A stretch of 64,000 nt of DNA, taken from positions 1,950,001-2,014,000 of the forward strand of contig NZ_AP022848.1 in assembly GCF_011764485.1 (NCBI RefSeq), written 5' to 3'. The notes below the pieces were generated by a model that saw only the letters and a list, made by a program, of their open reading frames with translations, was not told the DNA's origin and searched no databases. The DNA is from Bosea sp. ANAM02 (lineage in GTDB: Bacteria; Pseudomonadota; Alphaproteobacteria; Rhizobiales; Beijerinckiaceae). The position numbers were made by a program, and so were the translations under genes. Position 1 is the stretch's first letter; each line of letters begins with the position of its first letter. This document shows positions 49,582 to 59,763 of this stretch, one piece after another.

Positions 49582-51009
49582 ATGAGCGCCCCGCTCTGGA
49601 CCGGAGACAAGCTGATCGCGGCGCTGGGAGCGCGGCCCGAAGGTGCCGTGCCGCCGATCGTGACCGGCGCATCGATCGACACTCGCACGCTGGAGCCGGG
49701 CGACGTCTTCTTCGCCATCACCGGCGAGGCGCGCAACGGGCATGATTTCGTCAAGGGCGCGCTCGACAAGGGCGCGGCGCTCGCCGTGGTCGACGAGGCG
49801 CATGCGGCTCAGTTCGAAGGCGTGGGCGCACTCGCCATCGTGCCGGATGTGCTGAAGGCGATGGAGCATGCGGGCACCGCGCGCCGCGCCGAGCTCAAGG
49901 CAGGGGTCGTCGCGGTCACCGGCTCGGTCGGCAAGACCGGCACCAAGGAGGCCTTGCGCCTCGTGCTTTCGCGCCAGGGCAAGACCCATGCGCCGGTCGC
50001 GTCCTACAACAACCATTGGGGCGTGCCGCTGACGCTGGTCCGCACCCCCGCTGACGTCGCCTATGGCGTCTACGAGATCGGCATGAACAGCCCCGGCGAG
50101 ATCGTGCCGCTGGCGCGGATGGTGCGTCCGCAGGTCGCCATCGTCACCACGATCCAGCCCGTGCATCTCGCCGCCTTCGCCTCGCTCGAAGGGATCGCCG
50201 AGGAGAAGGCGGGTGTTTACTGGGAGCTGGAGAAGGGCGGCACGGCGATCATCAATGCCGATATCCCGCAATCCGAACTGCTGCGCGACATTGCGAAATC
50301 CGGCCCGGCCGGGCGGATCATCACCTTCGGCGAAAGCCCCGATGCCGATGTGAAGCTGGTCTCCTGTGCGCTGAAGCCCGACATGTCGACGGTGGAGGCC
50401 CGCGTCTGCGGCGAGCCGGTGACCTATCGCCTGGGCAGCCCCGGCAAGCATATCGTGCTGAACTCGCTCGCGGTGCTCGCCGCCGTGCACGCGCTCGGCG
50501 CCGATCTTGCGCTCTCGGCGCTGGCGCTGGGCGATCTCACGCCGCCGGCCGGGCGCGGGGCGCGGCAGGTGCTGCAGGCGCCGGGCGGCCGGATCACGCT
50601 GCTCGACGAGAGCTATAACGGCAATCCCGCCTCGATGCGCGCCGCGATCGAGAATCTCGGCCGCCTGCCGGTCGAGGGCCGGGGCCGCCGCATCGCCGTG
50701 CTCGGCGACATGCTGGAGCTCGGGCCGACCGGTCCGGAACTGCATCGAGGCCTCGCCGAGCCGCTGGTTTCGAACGGGATCGACAAGGTCTTCACCTGCG
50801 GCCCGCTGATGAAAGGGCTGCATGAGAGCTTGCCTTCCGCCATGCGGGGGGCTTATGCCGCAACCGCGAGCGAGCTGGAGCCGCTCGTGCTCGATGCGAT
50901 TCGCGGCGGCGACACCGTCACGGTCAAGGGATCGCTGGGCACGCGCATGGGTCCGATCGTCAAGGCGATCCTCGCGCGCTTTCCTGCCGTGCCTGCCGAA
51001 GACCGATAG
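49582..51009 (+). CDS. murF: UDP-MurNAc-tripeptide-D-Ala-D-Ala ligase MurF
   Basis: 475 residues. Joins D-Ala-D-Ala to the tripeptide precursor. The ATP loop is VTGSVGKTGTKEALRL, with later NNHWGVPLTLVRTP, EIGMNSPGEI and LDESYNGNPASMRAAI, all typical of MurF. The start lies 78 nt after murE, following the stem-loop. A family F repeat and a second hairpin separate it from mraY. Confidence 0.96.
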   Translation: MSAPLWTGDKLIAALGARPEGAVPPIVTGASIDTRTLEPGDVFFAITGEARNGHDFVKGALDKGAALAVVDEAHAAQFEGVGALAIVPDVLKAMEHAGTARRAELKAGVVAVTGSVGKTGTKEALRLVLSRQGKTHAPVASYNNHWGVPLTLVRTPADVAYGVYEIGMNSPGEIVPLARMVRPQVAIVTTIQPVHLAAFASLEGIAEEKAGVYWELEKGGTAIINADIPQSELLRDIAKSGPAGRIITFGESPDADVKLVSCALKPDMSTVEARVCGEPVTYRLGSPGKHIVLNSLAVLAAVHALGADLALSALALGDLTPPAGRGARQVLQAPGGRITLLDESYNGNPASMRAAIENLGRLPVEGRGRRIAVLGDMLELGPTGPELHRGLAEPLVSNGIDKVFTCGPLMKGLHESLPSAMRGAYAATASELEPLVLDAIRGGDTVTVKGSLGTRMGPIVKAILARFPAVPAEDR

Positions 51010-51015
51010 ACAAGA

Positions 51016-51060
51016 GTGGGATGCGAAAAAGTGGAAACCGGTTTTTCGCGCCAATCCCAC
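51016..51060. repeat. Short inverted repeat, family F (copy 2)
   Basis: GTGGGATGCGAAAAAGTGG and GTTTTTCGCGCCAATCCCAC are partly complementary arms, with ends GTGGGA / TCCCAC. Starts 7 nt after the murF stop. Confidence 0.7.
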
Positions 51061-51077
51061 TCTCTCCTTTTGGAATC

Positions 51078-51126
51078 GATCACGTCTTATGATCTTGGAT
51101 CGATCCGATCCAAGATCATCGTGATC
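51078..51126. repeat. Long hairpin upstream of mraY
   Basis: Outer arms GATCACG / CGTGATC and inner arms GATCTTGGATC / GATCCAAGATC with loop GATCC. It lies 18 nt before the mraY start. This GATC-rich hairpin resembles a dispersed Hyphomicrobiales element often found next to the family F type. Confidence 0.75.
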
Positions 51127-51143
51127 TAAGAGAACCAAGCAGC

Positions 51144-52226
51144 ATGCTCGTCTGGCTCGCCGACTTCGCCGGCACCTTCCCGGTGCTGAACGTCTTCCGC
51201 TACATCACCTTCCGCGCAGGCGGGGCGACCGCGACGGCGCTGCTCTTCGTCTTCTTCTTCGGGCCCTCGGCGATTTCCTGGCTGCGGATCAAGCAGGGCA
51301 AGGGTCAGCCGATCCGTACCGACGGGCCGGAATCGCATCTCGCCAAGCGCGGTACGCCGACCATGGGCGGGCTGATGATCCTGACCGGGTTGTTCGTCGC
51401 GGTGCTGCTCTGGGGCAACCTGCGCAACCCCTATGTCTGGATCGTGCTGGGCGTCACCGCGGCCTATGGCGCGATCGGCTTCTATGACGACTATCTCAAG
51501 GTCACCAAGCAGTCGCACAAGGGCTTCTCGGGCAAGGCGCGCATTTCGATCGAGGTCGTGGTCGCGCTGATCGCCTGCTATTTCATCATGCAGACGCAGC
51601 CGCCGGCGATCGGATCCGGCTTCGCGATGCCCTTCCTCAAGGAAGCGATCATCCCGCTCGGCATCCTGTTCCCGCTGGTCACCGCCTTCGTCGTGGTCGG
51701 CGCCGGCAATTCGGTGAACCTGACCGACGGTCTGGACGGCCTCGCCATCGTGCCTGTGATGATCGCGGCCGGCACCTTCGGCTTCATCTCCTATCTCGTC
51801 GGCAACGCGATCTTCGCCAACTACCTGCAGATTCATCACATCCCCGGCGCGGGCGAGCTCGCGGTGATCTGCGGCGCGGTCATCGGCGCCGGTCTCGGCT
51901 TCCTCTGGTTCAACGCGCCGCCGGCCCAGATCTTCATGGGCGATACCGGCTCGCTCGGCCTCGGCGGCCTGCTCGGCACCATCGCGGTCGCGACCAAGCA
52001 CGAGATCGTGCTCGCCATCGTCGGCGGGCTGTTCGTGGTCGAGGCGCTCTCGGTGATCATCCAGGTCTTCGTGTTCAAGCGCACGGGCAAGCGCGTCTTC
52101 CTGATGGCGCCGATCCACCACCATTTCGAGAAGCTGGGCTGGACCGAGCCGCAGGTCGTGATCCGCTTCTGGATCATCTCGGTCGTTCTGGCGCTGGTCG
52201 GCCTCGCCACGCTGAAGCTGCGCTGA
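51144..52226 (+). CDS. mraY: Phospho-MurNAc-pentapeptide transferase MraY
   Basis: 360-residue inner-membrane enzyme with about ten helices that transfers phospho-MurNAc-pentapeptide to undecaprenyl phosphate to make lipid I. Catalytic Asp pair in [25 protein letters not shown] and the [11 protein letters not shown] motif are intact. The start is ATG 51144 after a short AAGAGAA site. A family B repeat separates it from murD. Confidence 0.97.
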   Translation: MLVWLADFAGTFPVLNVFRYITFRAGGATATALLFVFFFGPSAISWLRIKQGKGQPIRTDGPESHLAKRGTPTMGGLMILTGLFVAVLLWGNLRNPYVWIVLGVTAAYGAIGFYDDYLKVTKQSHKGFSGKARISIEVVVALIACYFIMQTQPPAIGSGFAMPFLKEAIIPLGILFPLVTAFVVVGAGNSVNLTDGLDGLAIVPVMIAAGTFGFISYLVGNAIFANYLQIHHIPGAGELAVICGAVIGAGLGFLWFNAPPAQIFMGDTGSLGLGGLLGTIAVATKHEIVLAIVGGLFVVEALSVIIQVFVFKRTGKRVFLMAPIHHHFEKLGWTEPQVVIRFWIISVVLALVGLATLKLR

Positions 52227-52255
52227 GCGATGCCTTTGGCCACCCGAACCACCAC

Positions 52256-52403
52256 GTCATTCCGGGGCGGGCCGCAGGCCCGAGCCCGGAACCCAGAACC
52301 GATGCCGTTCGTCGGAGAGGCGGTCGGAGCCAGGTGCCTTGTGGACATGCCGCATCGGTTCTGGGTTCCGGGCTCAAGCGCTGCGCGCTTGCCCCGGAAT
52401 GAC
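52256..52403. repeat. Two-hairpin intergenic repeat, family B (copy 4)
   Basis: GTCATTCCGGGGC at 52256 and GCCCCGGAATGAC-type end at 52403 (TTGCCCCGGAATGAC). Inside are CCCGGAACCCAGAACCGATG and CATCGGTTCTGGGTTCCGGG as exact reverse complements. It fills most of the 188-bp mraY-murD gap. Confidence 0.9.
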
Positions 52404-52414
52404 GGGGGAGTTCG

Positions 52415-53854
52415 ATGACACCGGTCACCGTTTTCGCCGGGCGCAAGGTCGCCCTGTTCGGCCTCGGCGGCTCGGGGCTTGCGACGGCGCGCGCGCTCAA
52501 GGCGGGCGGCGCGGAGGTCGCGGCCTGGGACGACAACGAGAGGAGCCGCGAGAAGGCTGCTGCCGAGGGCATCGCCGTCGCCGATCTGGCGAATACCGAC
52601 TGGTCCGGTTTCGCGGCCTTCGTGCTCTCGCCCGGCGTGCCGCTGACCCATCCCGAGCCGCATTGGACCGTCGGCAAGGCCAAGGCTGCCGGCGTCGCGA
52701 TCATCGGCGATGTCGAACTGTTCTTCCTCGAAAGGGCCAAGGTCGCGCCGGGCTCCCCGGTCGTCTGCATCACCGGCACCAACGGCAAATCGACCACGAC
52801 CGCACTGATCTCGCATGTGCTGAAGGAAGCCGGCCGCGACGTGCAGATGGGCGGCAATATCGGCACCGCCGTGCTGGCGCTGGAGCCGCCCTCTGCGAAC
52901 CGCATCCATGTCATCGAGTGCTCGAGCTACCAGATCGATCTCGCGCCCTCGCTTGCGCCCACTGTCGGCATCCAGATGAACCTGACGCCGGATCATCTCG
53001 ACCGGCACGGCTCGCTGGAGAATTATGCGGCGATCAAGGAGCGGCTGGTCGCGGCGGCCGATATCGCGGTCGTCGGCGTCGACGACGACGCCTCGAAGCA
53101 GATGGCGCGTCGTCGCGCCGCCGGAGGCCGCCCGCTGGTCAGGATCAGCGGCGAGCAGCCGCTCGACGAGGGCGTCTTCGCCGGCGTCACCGCCAATCAG
53201 GGCCGGCTCGATACGCGCATCGTCGAAGTGAAGGACGGCAAGCCGCGCGTCGTCGCCAACCTTGCCGGGATCGGTAGCTTGCGCGGCTCGCATAATGCGC
53301 AGAACGCGGCGGCGGCCCTCGCCGCCTGCTCGGCGCTAGGCCTCACCGCCGACGAGATCGCGGCGGGTTTCAAGACCTATCCGGGCCTGGCGCATCGGAT
53401 GGAGGAACTCGGGCGGATCGGCCGCGTCGTCTTCATCAACGATTCAAAGGCGACCAATGCCGACTCGACCGAGAAGGCGCTGACCTCTTTCCACGGCATC
53501 TTCTGGATCCTCGGCGGCAAGGCCAAGGAGGGCGGCATCGAGTCACTCCGCCGCTATTTCCCGAACATCGCCCGTGCCTATCTGATCGGCGCGGCCAGCG
53601 ATCTCTTCGCCGCGACCTTCGACGATGACGGGCGCGTCGCCTACGAGCGCAGCGTCACGCTCGACAAGGCGGTGGCGGATGCCACGCGCGACGCGCAGGC
53701 GGCGCCGGGCGAGGGCGAGATCGCGGTGCTGCTCTCGCCGGCCTGCGCCTCGTTCGACCAGTTCCCGAATTTCGAGGTGCGCGGCGACGCGTTCCGCAAA
53801 CTGGTCGCGGAATTGCCGGGCTTCGAGCCTTTTGGTGGCAGGCGGCAGGGGTAG
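52415..53854 (+). CDS. murD: UDP-MurNAc-L-alanine:D-glutamate ligase MurD
   Basis: 479 residues. Adds D-glutamate. The N-terminal Rossmann part has [17 protein letters not shown], the ATP loop is [18 protein letters not shown], and family blocks [24 protein letters not shown] and [17 protein letters not shown] follow. The start at 52415 is 11 nt after a repeat. A hairpin repeat and a foreign gene on the opposite strand follow. Confidence 0.96.
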   Translation: MTPVTVFAGRKVALFGLGGSGLATARALKAGGAEVAAWDDNERSREKAAAEGIAVADLANTDWSGFAAFVLSPGVPLTHPEPHWTVGKAKAAGVAIIGDVELFFLERAKVAPGSPVVCITGTNGKSTTTALISHVLKEAGRDVQMGGNIGTAVLALEPPSANRIHVIECSSYQIDLAPSLAPTVGIQMNLTPDHLDRHGSLENYAAIKERLVAAADIAVVGVDDDASKQMARRRAAGGRPLVRISGEQPLDEGVFAGVTANQGRLDTRIVEVKDGKPRVVANLAGIGSLRGSHNAQNAAAALAACSALGLTADEIAAGFKTYPGLAHRMEELGRIGRVVFINDSKATNADSTEKALTSFHGIFWILGGKAKEGGIESLRRYFPNIARAYLIGAASDLFAATFDDDGRVAYERSVTLDKAVADATRDAQAAPGEGEIAVLLSPACASFDQFPNFEVRGDAFRKLVAELPGFEPFGGRRQG

Positions 53855-53869
53855 CTACTGCGCGACCTT

Positions 53870-53909
53870 GTCATTCCGGGTTCTTCGCTCCGCGAAGCCC
53901 CGGAATGAC
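53870..53909. repeat. Short solo family B hairpin (copy 5)
   Basis: GTCATTCCGGG and CCCCGGAATGAC flank a 17-nt middle (TTCTTCGCTCCGCGAAG, itself a small hairpin). It is the reduced, one-hairpin form of family B, between two convergent genes. Confidence 0.85.
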
Positions 53910-53954
53910 AAGGGTGGTGCGAAAACCGCTGCGAATCCGTAACGGCTCTGCGTC

Positions 53955-54434
53955 TCAGCCGCGCCGCGCCGCCTCGATCGCGGCGACGTCGATCTTGCCC
54001 ATATCCAGCATGGCGGTGAAGGCGCGCCTTCCCTCGTCGCCGCCGGCAGCGAGGGCTTCGGTCAACACGCGTGGCGTGATCTGCCAGGAGACGCCCCATC
54101 TATCCTTGCACCAGCCACAGGCGCTTTCCTGCCCGCCATTGCCGACGATGGCGTTCCAGTAGCGATCCGTCTCCTCCTGATCCTCGGTGGCGATCTGGAA
54201 GGAGAAGGCCTCCGTCTGCTTGAACATCGGTCCGCCATTGAGGCCGAGGCAGGGGATGCCGAGCACCGTGAACGTCACGGTCAGCACCTCGCCGGCCTTG
54301 CCGGACGGGAAATCGGTCGGCGCGTGGAAGACCTCGCTCACCGCGCTGTCGGGAAATATCTCGGCATAGAAGCGGGCGGCGGCCTCGGCATCCTTGTCGT
54401 ACCACAGGCAGATCGTGTTCCTGGCGATGGCCAT
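53955..54434 (-). CDS. PhnB-like VOC protein inside the dcw cluster
   Basis: 159 residues of the PhnB / 3-dmu-9_3-mt type: ICLWYDKDAEAAARFYAEIF, VLTVTFTVLGIPCLGLNGGP, FSFQIATEDQEETDRYWNAI and WGVSWQITPRVL. This fold binds metal or small ligands; the old methyltransferase name is not supported by function. ATG 54434 is used. It faces the cell wall genes, so it is an insertion unrelated to them. Confidence 0.85.
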   Translation of the reverse strand: MAIARNTICLWYDKDAEAAARFYAEIFPDSAVSEVFHAPTDFPSGKAGEVLTVTFTVLGIPCLGLNGGPMFKQTEAFSFQIATEDQEETDRYWNAIVGNGGQESACGWCKDRWGVSWQITPRVLTEALAAGGDEGRRAFTAMLDMGKIDVAAIEAARRG

Positions 54435-54853
54435 CGTCAGTCCTTTCGCTGTCGAAACGGGTGCGGGATGCAACTCCCGTCATCGACACGTCAATGCGTG
54501 TCAGGAGCCGCCCCTTCATCTGATCGGCGGCACGAGTCCGATTTGAGGCGAGAGGGGCATCCAAGTCGTGACGAGCCCTACGCCGCTGTGGATCGCGATG
54601 CTCCGGCGCTGCCGATCCGGCGCATCGGAATCAATCGGTTAACCATTCATTGACAGAGTGATTCGTCGGCGAGGTCTACCGATCTCCGCCACCGAGCCCT
54701 CATCCTGAGGAGCAGGCGAAGCTTGCGTCTCGAAGGATGCTCCAGATGTCTCCGGAGCGTTCCGGAGCATCCTTCGAGACGCGATCCAGCGGATCGCTCC
54801 TCAGGATGAGGGCTCGCCTTAGCTGGCGAAATGCCGATCGATGGAGCCAAGTC
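54435..54853. promoter_or_regulatory. 419-bp gap before ftsW
   Basis: Holds a family A repeat (54694-54815), TTAACC (54639-54644), a TTGACA box (54650-54655) with no strong -10 box, and two GANTC methylation sites (54628-54632 and 54660-54664). Because the PhnB-like gene faces the other way, ftsW-murG-murC needs its own promoter or read-through, and this gap is the place for it. Confidence 0.4.
54694..54815. repeat. Intergenic palindromic repeat, family A (copy 3)
   Basis: GAGCCCTCATCCTGAGGAGC opens and GCTCCTCAGGATGAGGGCTC closes as exact reverse complements. The inner pair is GTCTCGAAGGATGC / GCATCCTTCGAGAC. The best-preserved copy of the three. Confidence 0.92.
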
Positions 54854-55978
54854 ATGGTCTCGCGCGCGGAACCTTCTCTCAGCGGCCGCTGGTGGTGGTC
54901 GATCGATCGCTTCATCCTGACCGCACTCGTCGCCCTGATGGTCTCGGGCGTCGTGCTGCTGATGGCGGGCGGGCCGCCGGTGGCCGAGCGGCTCGGCCTC
55001 TCGACCTTCCATTTCGTCAACCGGCAGGCGGCCTATCTCGCCGGCGCGATGGTGATCTTCCTCGGCGTTTCCTTGATGACGCCGCGCCAGGTCCGGCGCG
55101 CTGCGCTGCTGATCTATTTCGGCTCGCTCGTGATGGTGGTGGCGACGCTCTATTTCGGCGTCGAGGTGAAAGGCGCCAAGCGTTGGCTGACGCTCGGGCC
55201 GCTCGGCTCGGTGCAGCCCTCCGAATTCCTGAAGCCCGCCTTCGTGGTGATGGCCGCCTGGGCCTTCGCCGAGGGAACGCGCCGGCCGGACCTGCCGGGC
55301 ACGATCCTGGCGTTGCTGCTCCTGCCGATCACCATCGTGCCGCTCGTGCTGCAACCCGATTTCGGCCAGACCATGCTGGTCAGCCTGGTCTGGTGCGGCC
55401 TGTTCTTCGTTGCCGGCCTGCACTGGTTCTGGGTGATCGGGCTCGGCGGCGTCGGCGCCGTCGGCATCTTCGTCGCCTATGAACTCGTGCCGCACGTCCG
55501 GGCCCGCATCGAGCGCTTCATGGACAAGGGCTCGGGCGACTCGTTCCAGGTCGATACGGCGCTGGAGAGCTTCGCGCAGGGCGGCTGGCTCGGCAAAGGC
55601 CCGGGCGAGGGCACGGTGAAGCGCATCCTGCCCGACGCCCATACCGACTTCATCTTCGCGGTCACGGCCGAGGAGTTCGGCATCGTGGTCTGCATGCTGC
55701 TGGTCGCGCTCTTCGCGATCATCGTGATCCGGGCGCTGTTCGTGGCGCAGAAGTCGGAGGATCCGTTCATCCGCCTGGCCGTCACGGGCCTGGCCCTGCT
55801 CTTCGGCATCCAGGCGGCGATCAACATGATGGTCAACCTGCACATGATGCCGGCCAAGGGCATGACGCTGCCGTTCATCTCCTATGGCGGCTCCTCGCTG
55901 CTCTCGCTCGCGGTCGGAACGGGATTCCTGCTGGCGCTGACGCGGCGGCGGCCACGCTCCACCGATTTCGGGCGCTGA
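54854..55978 (+). CDS. ftsW: Septal peptidoglycan polymerase FtsW
   Basis: 374-residue SEDS-family membrane glycosyltransferase with about ten helices. Conserved segments are GVEVKGAKRWLTLGPLGSVQ followed by PSEFLKPAF, LQPDFGQTMLVSLVW, DAHTDFIFAVTAEEFG and PFISYGGSSLLSLAVGTGFL. It polymerises lipid II with FtsI. ATG 54854 follows GGAGCC; codons before it read through the family A repeat and are not protein. murG starts 4 nt after its stop. Confidence 0.96.
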   Translation: MVSRAEPSLSGRWWWSIDRFILTALVALMVSGVVLLMAGGPPVAERLGLSTFHFVNRQAAYLAGAMVIFLGVSLMTPRQVRRAALLIYFGSLVMVVATLYFGVEVKGAKRWLTLGPLGSVQPSEFLKPAFVVMAAWAFAEGTRRPDLPGTILALLLLPITIVPLVLQPDFGQTMLVSLVWCGLFFVAGLHWFWVIGLGGVGAVGIFVAYELVPHVRARIERFMDKGSGDSFQVDTALESFAQGGWLGKGPGEGTVKRILPDAHTDFIFAVTAEEFGIVVCMLLVALFAIIVIRALFVAQKSEDPFIRLAVTGLALLFGIQAAINMMVNLHMMPAKGMTLPFISYGGSSLLSLAVGTGFLLALTRRRPRSTDFGR

Positions 55979-55982
55979 GCCG

Positions 55983-57074
55983 ATGGGCAAGCTGGTCATG
56001 CTGGCGGCCGGGGGAACCGGCGGCCATCTCTTCCCGGCCGAGGCCTTGAGCCATGCGCTCCATGCCAAGGGCATGCGCGTCGTGCTGATGACCGATACGC
56101 GCGCCGCCGAGTTCGCCGGCAGTTTCCCGGCCGAGGCGGTGCATGCGGTGCCGGCGGCGACGCCGTCCGGCCGCTCGCCCCTGCAGAAGGCCAAGGCGCT
56201 CTTCGCCATCGCCAAGGGCACCTTCGCGGCGCGGCGGATCATCGGGCAGGTGAAGCCCGCCGTCGTCGTCGGCTTCGGCGGCTATCCGACGGTGCCGCCG
56301 GTGCTGGGCGCCTCGCTTGCGGGGGTGAAGACCCTGATCCACGAGCAGAACGCCGTGATCGGCCGGGCCAACCGCTTTCTCGCCGGCCGCGCCGACGTGA
56401 TCGCGACCGGCTTCGCCAAGGTCGGCGGGCTCACCGAGGCGCAGCAGGCCAAGTGCCGCCATGTCGGCAATCCCGTGCGCCCCGCCGTGATCGAGGCGTC
56501 GGGCCACGACTATGAAGGGCCGGGCGAGGGCAGGATCAGGCTCCTCGTCTTCGGCGGCAGCCAGGGCGCGCGCATCATGGCCGATATCGTGCCGCCGGCG
56601 ATCGAGCTCCTGACCGGGGCCGAGCGGGCGCGCCTGAGCATCGTCCAGCAGGCCCGTGCCGAGGACGACGCGCGCGTGCGCGGCATCTATGAGACGCTCG
56701 GCATCCAGGCGACGGTCGCTCCCTTCTTCAAGGACCTGCCGGCGCAGATGGCAGCGGCGCAGCTCGTCATCGCGCGCTCCGGTGCCTCGACGGTCGCGGA
56801 ACTCACCGTGATCGGCCGGCCGGCGCTGCTGGTGCCGCTGCCGGGCTCGCTCGACCAGGATCAGGCGGCGAACGCGGCCTTCCTCGAAGGGGTGGGCGGC
56901 GCGACCCGCATCCTCCAGCCCGACTTCACGCCGCGCCATCTTGCTGCCGAATTGTCCAAGCTGATCGCGCAGCCCGCGCACTTGACGACGATGGCGGCAA
57001 ACGCGAAGAGCGCCGGCATCCCCGACGCCGCCGACCGCCTGGCCGATCTCGTGATCGAAACCGCCGGGCGGTGA
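55983..57074 (+). CDS. murG: Lipid II synthase MurG
   Basis: 363-residue glycosyltransferase that adds GlcNAc to lipid I. The N-terminal GGTGGHLFPAEALSHAL loop, GFGGYPTVPPVLGA, HEQNAVIGRANR and the C-terminal donor site IARSGASTVAELTVIGRPAL are present. Peripheral inner-membrane enzyme. It is 4 nt from ftsW, so the two are co-translated. A family E repeat separates it from murC. Confidence 0.97.
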   Translation: MGKLVMLAAGGTGGHLFPAEALSHALHAKGMRVVLMTDTRAAEFAGSFPAEAVHAVPAATPSGRSPLQKAKALFAIAKGTFAARRIIGQVKPAVVVGFGGYPTVPPVLGASLAGVKTLIHEQNAVIGRANRFLAGRADVIATGFAKVGGLTEAQQAKCRHVGNPVRPAVIEASGHDYEGPGEGRIRLLVFGGSQGARIMADIVPPAIELLTGAERARLSIVQQARAEDDARVRGIYETLGIQATVAPFFKDLPAQMAAAQLVIARSGASTVAELTVIGRPALLVPLPGSLDQDQAANAAFLEGVGGATRILQPDFTPRHLAAELSKLIAQPAHLTTMAANAKSAGIPDAADRLADLVIETAGR

Positions 57075-57103
57075 ATGAGTATGGGATGGATCAAAGAAGC
57101 GGC

Positions 57104-57208
57104 GTCATCCCGGGCGACCGCAGGGAGACCCGGGATCCATTCCGGAACCTCTCTCGGACAAGCTCCGGAATGGATCCCGGATCTCCGCTTCGCTACGTCC
57201 GGGATGAC
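57104..57208. repeat. Two-hairpin intergenic repeat, family E (copy 1)
   Basis: GTCATCCCGGGC opens and GTCCGGGATGAC closes. Inside, GATCCATTCCGGA and TCCGGAATGGATC are reverse complements. A shorter relative is at 61271-61366. Confidence 0.87.
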
Positions 57209-57252
57209 GGCGTAGTTCCATATGAATTGTTGAAGACCAAGGACGTGACACC

Positions 57253-58659
57253 ATGAAGCTGCCGCCGAAGCTCGGCTCCATCCATTTCGTCGGCATTGGC
57301 GGCATCGGCATGTCCGGCATCGCCGAGGTCCTGCACAATCTCGGCTACAAGGTGCAGGGCTCGGACGCGTCCGACGGCGCCAACGTCAAGCGCCTCGCCG
57401 ACAAGGGCATCACCACCTTCGTCGGCCACAAGGCGGAGAATCTCGGCGAGGCCGAGGTCGTCGTGGTCTCTACCGCGATCAAGCGCGACAATCCCGAGCT
57501 ACTCGCTGCCCGCGAAAAGCGCCTGCCGGTGGTGCGTCGCGCCGAGATGCTGGCCGAATTGATGCGCCTGAAGAGCTGCGTCGCGATCGCCGGCACCCAT
57601 GGCAAGACGACCACGACCTCGCTGGTCGCGACCCTGCTGGAGAAGGGCGGGCTCGACCCGACCGTGATCAATGGCGGCATCATCAATGCCTATGGCACCA
57701 ATGCCCGCATGGGCGAGAGCGACTGGATGGTGGTCGAGGCCGACGAGTCCGACGGCACCTTCCTGAAGCTGCCCGCCGACGTCGCGATCGTCACCAATAT
57801 CGATCCCGAGCATCTCGACCATTTCGGCACGTTCGACGCGATCAAGGCGGCCTTCCGCTCCTTCGTCGAGAACCTGCCGTTCTACGGCTTCGCGGTGATG
57901 TGCATCGACCATCCGACGGTGCAGGGGCTGGTCGGCCAGATCACCGACCGCCGCGTCGTCACCTATGGCGAGAACCCCCAGGCCGATTTCCGCCTGATCG
58001 ACATCGACCTCTCGGGCGGGCAGGCCAAGTTCACGCTCCTGATCCGCGACCGCAAGACCGGCCGCGACGAGGTGATCCGCGATCTCGTGATGCCGATGCC
58101 GGGCCATCACAACGCGCTCAATGCGACCGCCGCGATCGCCGTCGCCTATGATCTCGGCATCCCGGTCGAGCGCATCCGCGAGGCGCTGGCCGGCTTCGGC
58201 GGTGTCAAGCGCCGCTTCACCAAGACCGGCGAATGGAACGGCGCGCTGATCTTCGACGATTACGGCCACCATCCGGTCGAGATCGCCGCCGTGCTCAAGG
58301 CTGCGCGCGCCTCGACCAGAAACAAGGTGATCGCGATCGTGCAGCCGCATCGCTACACCCGCCTGTCGAGCCTGTTCGACGATTTCGCCGCCTGCTTCAA
58401 CGATGCCGACACGGTGATCGTGGCCGATACCTATGCGGCCGGCGAGGCGCCGATCGCCGGGGCCGACCGCGATTCGCTGGTCGCCGGCATCAAGGCCCGC
58501 GGCCATCGCCATGCGCTGCCGCTGGAAGCTTCCGACAAACTCGCCGGGATGGTGGCGGAGCTGGCGGGGCCGGGCGACTACGTCGTCTGCCTCGGCGCCG
58601 GCAACATCACGCAATGGGCCTACGCGCTGCCGGGGGAACTGGCGGCGTTGAAGGGGTGA
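57253..58659 (+). CDS. murC: UDP-MurNAc:L-alanine ligase MurC
   Basis: 468 residues. First amino-acid ligase of the precursor pathway. [20 protein letters not shown] binds the nucleotide sugar, [20 protein letters not shown] is the ATP loop, and [25 protein letters not shown] and [15 protein letters not shown] are family blocks. A 5' gap with a family E repeat precedes it, and a family D repeat follows. Confidence 0.97.
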   Translation: MKLPPKLGSIHFVGIGGIGMSGIAEVLHNLGYKVQGSDASDGANVKRLADKGITTFVGHKAENLGEAEVVVVSTAIKRDNPELLAAREKRLPVVRRAEMLAELMRLKSCVAIAGTHGKTTTTSLVATLLEKGGLDPTVINGGIINAYGTNARMGESDWMVVEADESDGTFLKLPADVAIVTNIDPEHLDHFGTFDAIKAAFRSFVENLPFYGFAVMCIDHPTVQGLVGQITDRRVVTYGENPQADFRLIDIDLSGGQAKFTLLIRDRKTGRDEVIRDLVMPMPGHHNALNATAAIAVAYDLGIPVERIREALAGFGGVKRRFTKTGEWNGALIFDDYGHHPVEIAAVLKAARASTRNKVIAIVQPHRYTRLSSLFDDFAACFNDADTVIVADTYAAGEAPIAGADRDSLVAGIKARGHRHALPLEASDKLAGMVAELAGPGDYVVCLGAGNITQWAYALPGELAALKG

Positions 58660-58681
58660 GCTGTCTCTCCGACAACGCGCC

Positions 58682-58778
58682 GTCATGCTCGGGCTTGACC
58701 CGAGCATCTCTGCTCGAAAGAGGTGCCTTATCCTGCCCGAGATTCTCGGGTCTGCGCTGCGCTCCGCCCGAGAATGAC
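58682..58778. repeat. Two-hairpin intergenic repeat, family D (copy 2)
   Basis: GTCATGCTCGGGCTTGACCC opens and CCGCCCGAGAATGAC closes. It is the inverted arrangement of the copy at 8757-8859: the GCTCGGG hairpin is first and the TTCTCGGG hairpin second. It lies in the murC-murB gap. Confidence 0.87.
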
Positions 58779-58836
58779 GGCCTGCTATACCCGGCGAGCG
58801 TTTCCGTCCGCGATCAACATGTTCTAAAGCGACGCC

Positions 58837-59763
58837 ATGCCCTTCGCAGACCTTTCCTCCGACATCCGCGCCTCGGCTCCCGATCTGCGGGGCCGGCTTC
58901 TCGCCAATCAGGAGCTTTCGGGCCTGACCTGGTTCCGCGTCGGCGGCCCGGCGCAGATCCTGTTCACGCCGGCCGATGACGAGGACCTCGCCTATCTCCT
59001 GTCGAAGCTGCCGGAGGACGTTCCGGTCACGGTGATCGGCCTCGGCTCCAACCTGATCGTGCGCGATGGCGGAATTCCCGGCGTCGTGGTCCGGCTCGGC
59101 GGCAGGGCTTTCGGCGAGATCGCTGTCGAGAGTGGAGACCGGCTGCGTGCCGGTACGGCGGTGCCGGACGTCAAGGTGGCGCGGGCGGCCGCGGATGCCT
59201 CGCTCGACGGATTGGCCTTCTATCGCGGCATTCCCGGCTCGATCGGCGGGGCGCTGCGCATGAATGCCGGCGCCCATGGCGGCGAGACCACCGACGTGCT
59301 GGTCTCGGCACGCGGCGTCACCCGCAAGGGCGAGATCGTGACCCTCTCCCATGCCGAGATGGGCTTCACCTATCGCAACAGCGCGGCCTCGACCCGCGAC
59401 ATCATCTTCACCTCGGCGCTGTTCCAGGGCCGGCCGGGCGATCAGGCCGAAATCCTCGCCGAGATGGACCGGGTGACGCAGGCGCGCGAGGCGGCCCAGC
59501 CGATCAAGGAGCGCACCGGCGGCTCGACCTTCAAGAATCCCGAGGGTGGCAAAGCCTGGAAATTGATCGACGCTGCCGGCTGCCGTGGCCTGCGCGTCGG
59601 CGGAGCGCAGGTCTCGGAGATGCACTGCAACTTCCTGATCAACACCGGCGGTGCGACGGCTGCCGATGTCGAGGGGCTGGGCGAGGAGGTCCGCCGCCGG
59701 GTCAAGGAGAATTCCGGCTTCGAGCTCCAATGGGAGATCAAGCGGCTCGGGGTTGCGGCGTAG
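58837..59763 (+). CDS. murB: UDP-N-acetylenolpyruvoylglucosamine reductase MurB
   Basis: 308-residue FAD enzyme that makes UDP-MurNAc. Motifs [39 protein letters not shown] and [14 protein letters not shown] (catalytic Ser) are present, which is the short type II form of MurB. Its last 26 nt overlap the 3' end of the opposite-strand transporter gene. Confidence 0.96.
   Translation: MPFADLSSDIRASAPDLRGRLLANQELSGLTWFRVGGPAQILFTPADDEDLAYLLSKLPEDVPVTVIGLGSNLIVRDGGIPGVVVRLGGRAFGEIAVESGDRLRAGTAVPDVKVARAAADASLDGLAFYRGIPGSIGGALRMNAGAHGGETTDVLVSARGVTRKGEIVTLSHAEMGFTYRNSAASTRDIIFTSALFQGRPGDQAEILAEMDRVTQAREAAQPIKERTGGSTFKNPEGGKAWKLIDAAGCRGLRVGGAQVSEMHCNFLINTGGATAADVEGLGEEVRRRVKENSGFELQWEIKRLGVAA

Noticed and set aside
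47899..52403. Regularly recurring family B repeats as a CRISPR array
   Set aside because: Copies are separated by kilobases of genes, are palindromic and have no spacer-size regularity or cas genes.
53955..54434. Annotation as 3-demethylubiquinone methyltransferase
   Set aside because: The name is a historical domain label; the sequence is a small VOC fold without a SAM-binding motif.
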